From: JARRJY01 sp037388705
GTDB taxonomy: Bacteria; Pseudomonadota; Gammaproteobacteria; UBA6429; Thiohalophilaceae
Direction: 5' to 3'
Length of the DNA: 24,402 nucleotides
NCBI GenBank assembly: GCA_037388705.1
Contig: JARRJY010000052.1
Coordinates: 1 to 24,402 of the forward strand
Part shown: positions 22,438 to 24,402 of the stretch, in pieces
Layout of the letters: every line of letters begins with the position of its first letter
Position numbering within the stretch: position 1 is the stretch's first letter
The notes under the pieces: model-generated
The model's database searches: none
Told to the model about the DNA's origin: nothing
The model's input: only the letters and a program-made list of their open reading frames with translations
Made by a program: the position numbers and the translations under genes

Positions 22438-23942
22438 ACGCCGATTTTACCCCTGGTTTCACCAAGAAGGAACTGGGTTAACAGGGCAACGGGTCGTCCC
22501 GTGGCACCCTTGCTAGTGCCTGTTTCCCAGGCGACACCGGCGATATCCAGGTGCGCCCACTTGAGCTTCTCGGTAAAACGTGACAGGAAACATGCCGCGG
22601 TAATGGTGCCGGCACCAGGTCCACCTATATTGGCAATGTCGGCAAAATTACTCTTCAGCTGTTCCTGGTATTCATCCCAAAGAGGTAAAGGCCAGGCACG
22701 GTCATCAGCCTGGATTCCTGCCTGGTTGATCTTGTCGATGAGGCCATCGTCATTACCCAGCAGCCCTGCTGCATGTTTGCCCAGTGCTACAACACAGGCA
22801 CCGGTTAATGTTGCTACATCAATGACAGCCTTTGGCTTAAAACGTTCAGAATAGGTTAGCGCATCACATAATATCAAACGGCCTTCAGCATCTGTATTGA
22901 GTACCTCGATGGTCTGGCCGGACATGCTGGTCACTATATCGCCTGGCTTATTGGCCTGGCCATCTGGCAGGTTTTCACAACTCGGCACGATACCAATAAC
23001 ATTCAATGGTAGTTGTAATTCGCTGACTGTTTTCATGGTGCCGATGACACTGGCAGCACCGCACATGTCAAATTTCATTTCATCCATAGCCGCTGATGGC
23101 TTGATGGAGATACCGCCTGAATCAAAGGTAATACCTTTACCTATCAGGACGATGGGCTTATCAGTTTTTTTACCCCCGCGGTGATTCATGATGATGAATT
23201 TTGGTGGCTGGCGACTGCCTTTGGCGACAGAGAGTAACGAACCCATTCCCAGTTTTTCCATTTCCTTCTGGTTGAGTATTTTCACTGACATGTTCGTGGC
23301 GGCTCGGCCATTCTTGGTAGCAGTCGATGCCAGGTAAGTTGGAGTACAGATATTCCCGGGTAAATTACCCAGGTCGCGGGCCAGGTTCATGCCAGAGGCA
23401 ATGGCATTTCCAATTTTTACAGCCACTTGCGCTTTGCGCAGGTCTTTTTTATTGGCGATGTTCAATACCAGCTTTTTAAAACTACTGGTATTGTTTTTGC
23501 TGCTTTTGGTCTGATCAAACTGGTACATGGCATGATGGGCAAGAACAGCGGTTTGTCTCGCGGTCCATATGGTGTCCTGATCATCAACCGTAATATCATT
23601 AAGAAAACAGATCGCATCTTTTGCACCGGAACCCTTCACGGCAGTGATGGCCGATGAGATGACAGATCGGAAGTCCTTGGTTGTGAGTTTTTTATTTTTG
23701 CCACAACCGACAAGCAAAATGCGATCAAAGCTCACACCTGCAGGGGAATGCAACATTAGCGTGGAACCGGCTTTGCCGTCCATGTCGCCTTTTTTGATTA
23801 CTTTTTTTATCAAGCCTTCACAGATGCCATCGACCAGTTGAGCTGCATCAGAAAGTTTGCTTTTTTCATAAATGCCAACGATTAGGCAGGCGCTGCCCAG
23901 GTTTTCCGTGGTATGGTGTTTTACGCTGATTTTTAGTGACAT
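22434..23942 (-). CDS. pepA: Leucyl aminopeptidase (M17 family)
   Basis: The enzyme removes N-terminal residues from peptides in the cytoplasm as a two-metal hexamer. The 502-residue product is full length. The metal ligands and catalytic residues are all present: Lys269, Asp274 and Lys281 in GKGITFDSGGISIK, Asp292 in KFDMCGAASVIGT, and Asp351, Glu353 and Arg355 in the signature NTDAEGRLIL (349-358). These sit one position before the E. coli PepA numbering. E. coli PepA also binds DNA (carAB repression, cer recombination); whether this one does cannot be told from sequence. It is the first gene of a minus-strand unit with holC and the acidic repeat protein, and is divergent from lptF. Confidence 0.98.
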   Translation of the reverse strand: MSLKISVKHHTTENLGSACLIVGIYEKSKLSDAAQLVDGICEGLIKKVIKKGDMDGKAGSTLMLHSPAGVSFDRILLVGCGKNKKLTTKDFRSVISSAITAVKGSGAKDAICFLNDITVDDQDTIWTARQTAVLAHHAMYQFDQTKSSKNNTSSFKKLVLNIANKKDLRKAQVAVKIGNAIASGMNLARDLGNLPGNICTPTYLASTATKNGRAATNMSVKILNQKEMEKLGMGSLLSVAKGSRQPPKFIIMNHRGGKKTDKPIVLIGKGITFDSGGISIKPSAAMDEMKFDMCGAASVIGTMKTVSELQLPLNVIGIVPSCENLPDGQANKPGDIVTSMSGQTIEVLNTDAEGRLILCDALTYSERFKPKAVIDVATLTGACVVALGKHAAGLLGNDDGLIDKINQAGIQADDRAWPLPLWDEYQEQLKSNFADIANIGGPGAGTITAACFLSRFTEKLKWAHLDIAGVAWETGTSKGATGRPVALLTQFLLGETRGKIGV

Positions 23943-24019
23943 TGTTTCCGCCGTGAAAATACTGTTGTTTCAGGTTGTTAGATCGAAAAGTAGACCACTG
24001 ATGTGGCATAATTTCTATT

Positions 24020-24025
24020 ATTATA
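24020..24025 (-). promoter_or_regulatory. Possible pepA -10 element
   Basis: TATAAT on the minus strand lies about 78 bases before the pepA ATG in the AT-rich divergent region. The -35 at 17-base spacing is poor (ACTTTA), so this is tentative. The 164-base region (23943-24106) must also hold the lptF promoter, which I could not place. Confidence 0.3.
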
Positions 24026-24106
24026 TACAGATTTTACTAATATAAAGTGTTCTTTACACAAAATCGACCATACTCGCGACAGCACCTAAAGGCAGGGTAA
24101 AACAAG

Positions 24107-24402
24107 GTGATTATTGCACGTTACATAACAAGGGATGTATTGGCTACCTTTGGTGGCGTGCTGACGATTTTGATACTGATTGCATTAAGCGCCCAGCTGG
24201 TGGGTTTATTTAACAAAGTGGCATCAGGCCAGTTAACTGCCAGCCTGGTGTTAATGACCCTGGGACTGAAAAGCATCAGCCTGGTTGTGTTTGTTTTACC
24301 ACTGGCATTTTTCCTGGGCATTCTTATCAGCTTTAGCCGACTTTACCAGGATAGCGAGATGACAGCCCTGTTTGCTGCAGGCGTTGGTCCATTTCGTTTG
24401 CT
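24107..24402 (+). CDS. lptF: LPS export permease LptF, N-terminal part (cut by window end)
   Basis: LptF forms, with LptG, the membrane part of the ABC transporter that lifts LPS from the inner membrane. The first 98 residues are visible and match the family: (V/M)IIARYITRDVLATFGGVLTIL as the first membrane helix, then LGLKSISLVVFVLPLAFFLGILISFSRLYQDSEMTALFAAGVGPFRL, which carries the LYxDSEM coupling-loop motif. I chose the GTG at 24107, which aligns with the MIIxRY start of known members. AGGG lies about 10 bases upstream. The divergent pairing with pepA is the usual gammaproteobacterial arrangement and supports the call. The gene runs off the right edge. Confidence 0.93.
   Translation, partial: MIIARYITRDVLATFGGVLTILILIALSAQLVGLFNKVASGQLTASLVLMTLGLKSISLVVFVLPLAFFLGILISFSRLYQDSEMTALFAAGVGPFRL

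Noticed and set aside
23427..23443. TGCGC-TTT-GCGCA palindrome
   Set aside because: It lies inside conserved pepA coding sequence and is explained by codon choice.
24050..24064. TTCTTTACACAAAA motif, seen also near 6653-6666 and, with changes, near 19785-19798
   Set aside because: It looks like a shared promoter element, but its spacing to any -10 is wrong at each place and its orientation relative to genes is inconsistent; likely AT-rich coincidence.

Overview
The window looks like a chromosomal scaffold from a gammaproteobacterium of moderate GC content. Evidence is the divergent lptF / pepA-holC pair next to valS, a proteobacterial release factor 3 (prfC), a sigma-70 / DUF3619-like / DUF3106-like operon, and a DUF2970-type membrane protein. 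The 43-base run of N at 6385-6427 shows it is a draft or metagenome-derived assembly, so the two repeat anomalies below need read-level confirmation.

Layout, left to right. (1) 1-285: the 3' end of a secreted-type protein with a calcium-loop-like motif, then a strong intrinsic terminator. (2) 368-2679: prfC and an OmpA-domain lipoprotein with a glycine zipper. (3) 2692-5074: an envelope-related cluster. It holds a secreted protein built of about ten 11-residue repeats, an ECF-like sigma factor, a single-pass DUF3619-like protein (candidate anti-sigma or sensor), a tiny exported protein, and a DUF3106-like exported protein with repeated SPEQR-type units. The last four genes overlap by 8-11 bases and form one operon. 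A 65-base perfect inverted copy of the sigma factor's region 2 lies upstream of the repeat-protein gene. (4) 5102-6644: a UMF1-type MFS transporter, the assembly gap, and a small DUF2970-type membrane protein. (5) 6645-6933: a non-coding stretch with a perfect 24-bp palindrome. (6) 6934-13927: a giant calcium-repeat and cadherin/VCBS-repeat lipoprotein of about 2,318 residues, broken by a perfect 37-bp tandem duplication at 11018-11091 and closed by a terminator. (7) 14031-16913, minus strand: a two-component system, a PDZ-like/multi-TM histidine kinase followed by a NarL-type regulator. (8) 17011-24402: valS, a divergent ArnT/PMT-like glycosyltransferase, an acidic protein with EEIIPTL repeats, holC and pepA on the minus strand, and the start of lptF on the plus strand.

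How the genes may work together. The housekeeping parts are translation (prfC, valS), DNA replication (holC), peptide turnover (pepA) and LPS export (lptF). The accessory parts concern the envelope: an OmpA-type lipoprotein, a sigma operon whose other products are exported or membrane-bound, a giant surface lipoprotein, and a membrane kinase whose PDZ-like domain is predicted to be extracytoplasmic. The least expected structure is the sigma-factor inverted repeat. If it is real, it could allow DNA inversion that swaps the sigma N-terminus, or base pairing between the upstream leader and the sigma mRNA. It could also be an assembly chimera.
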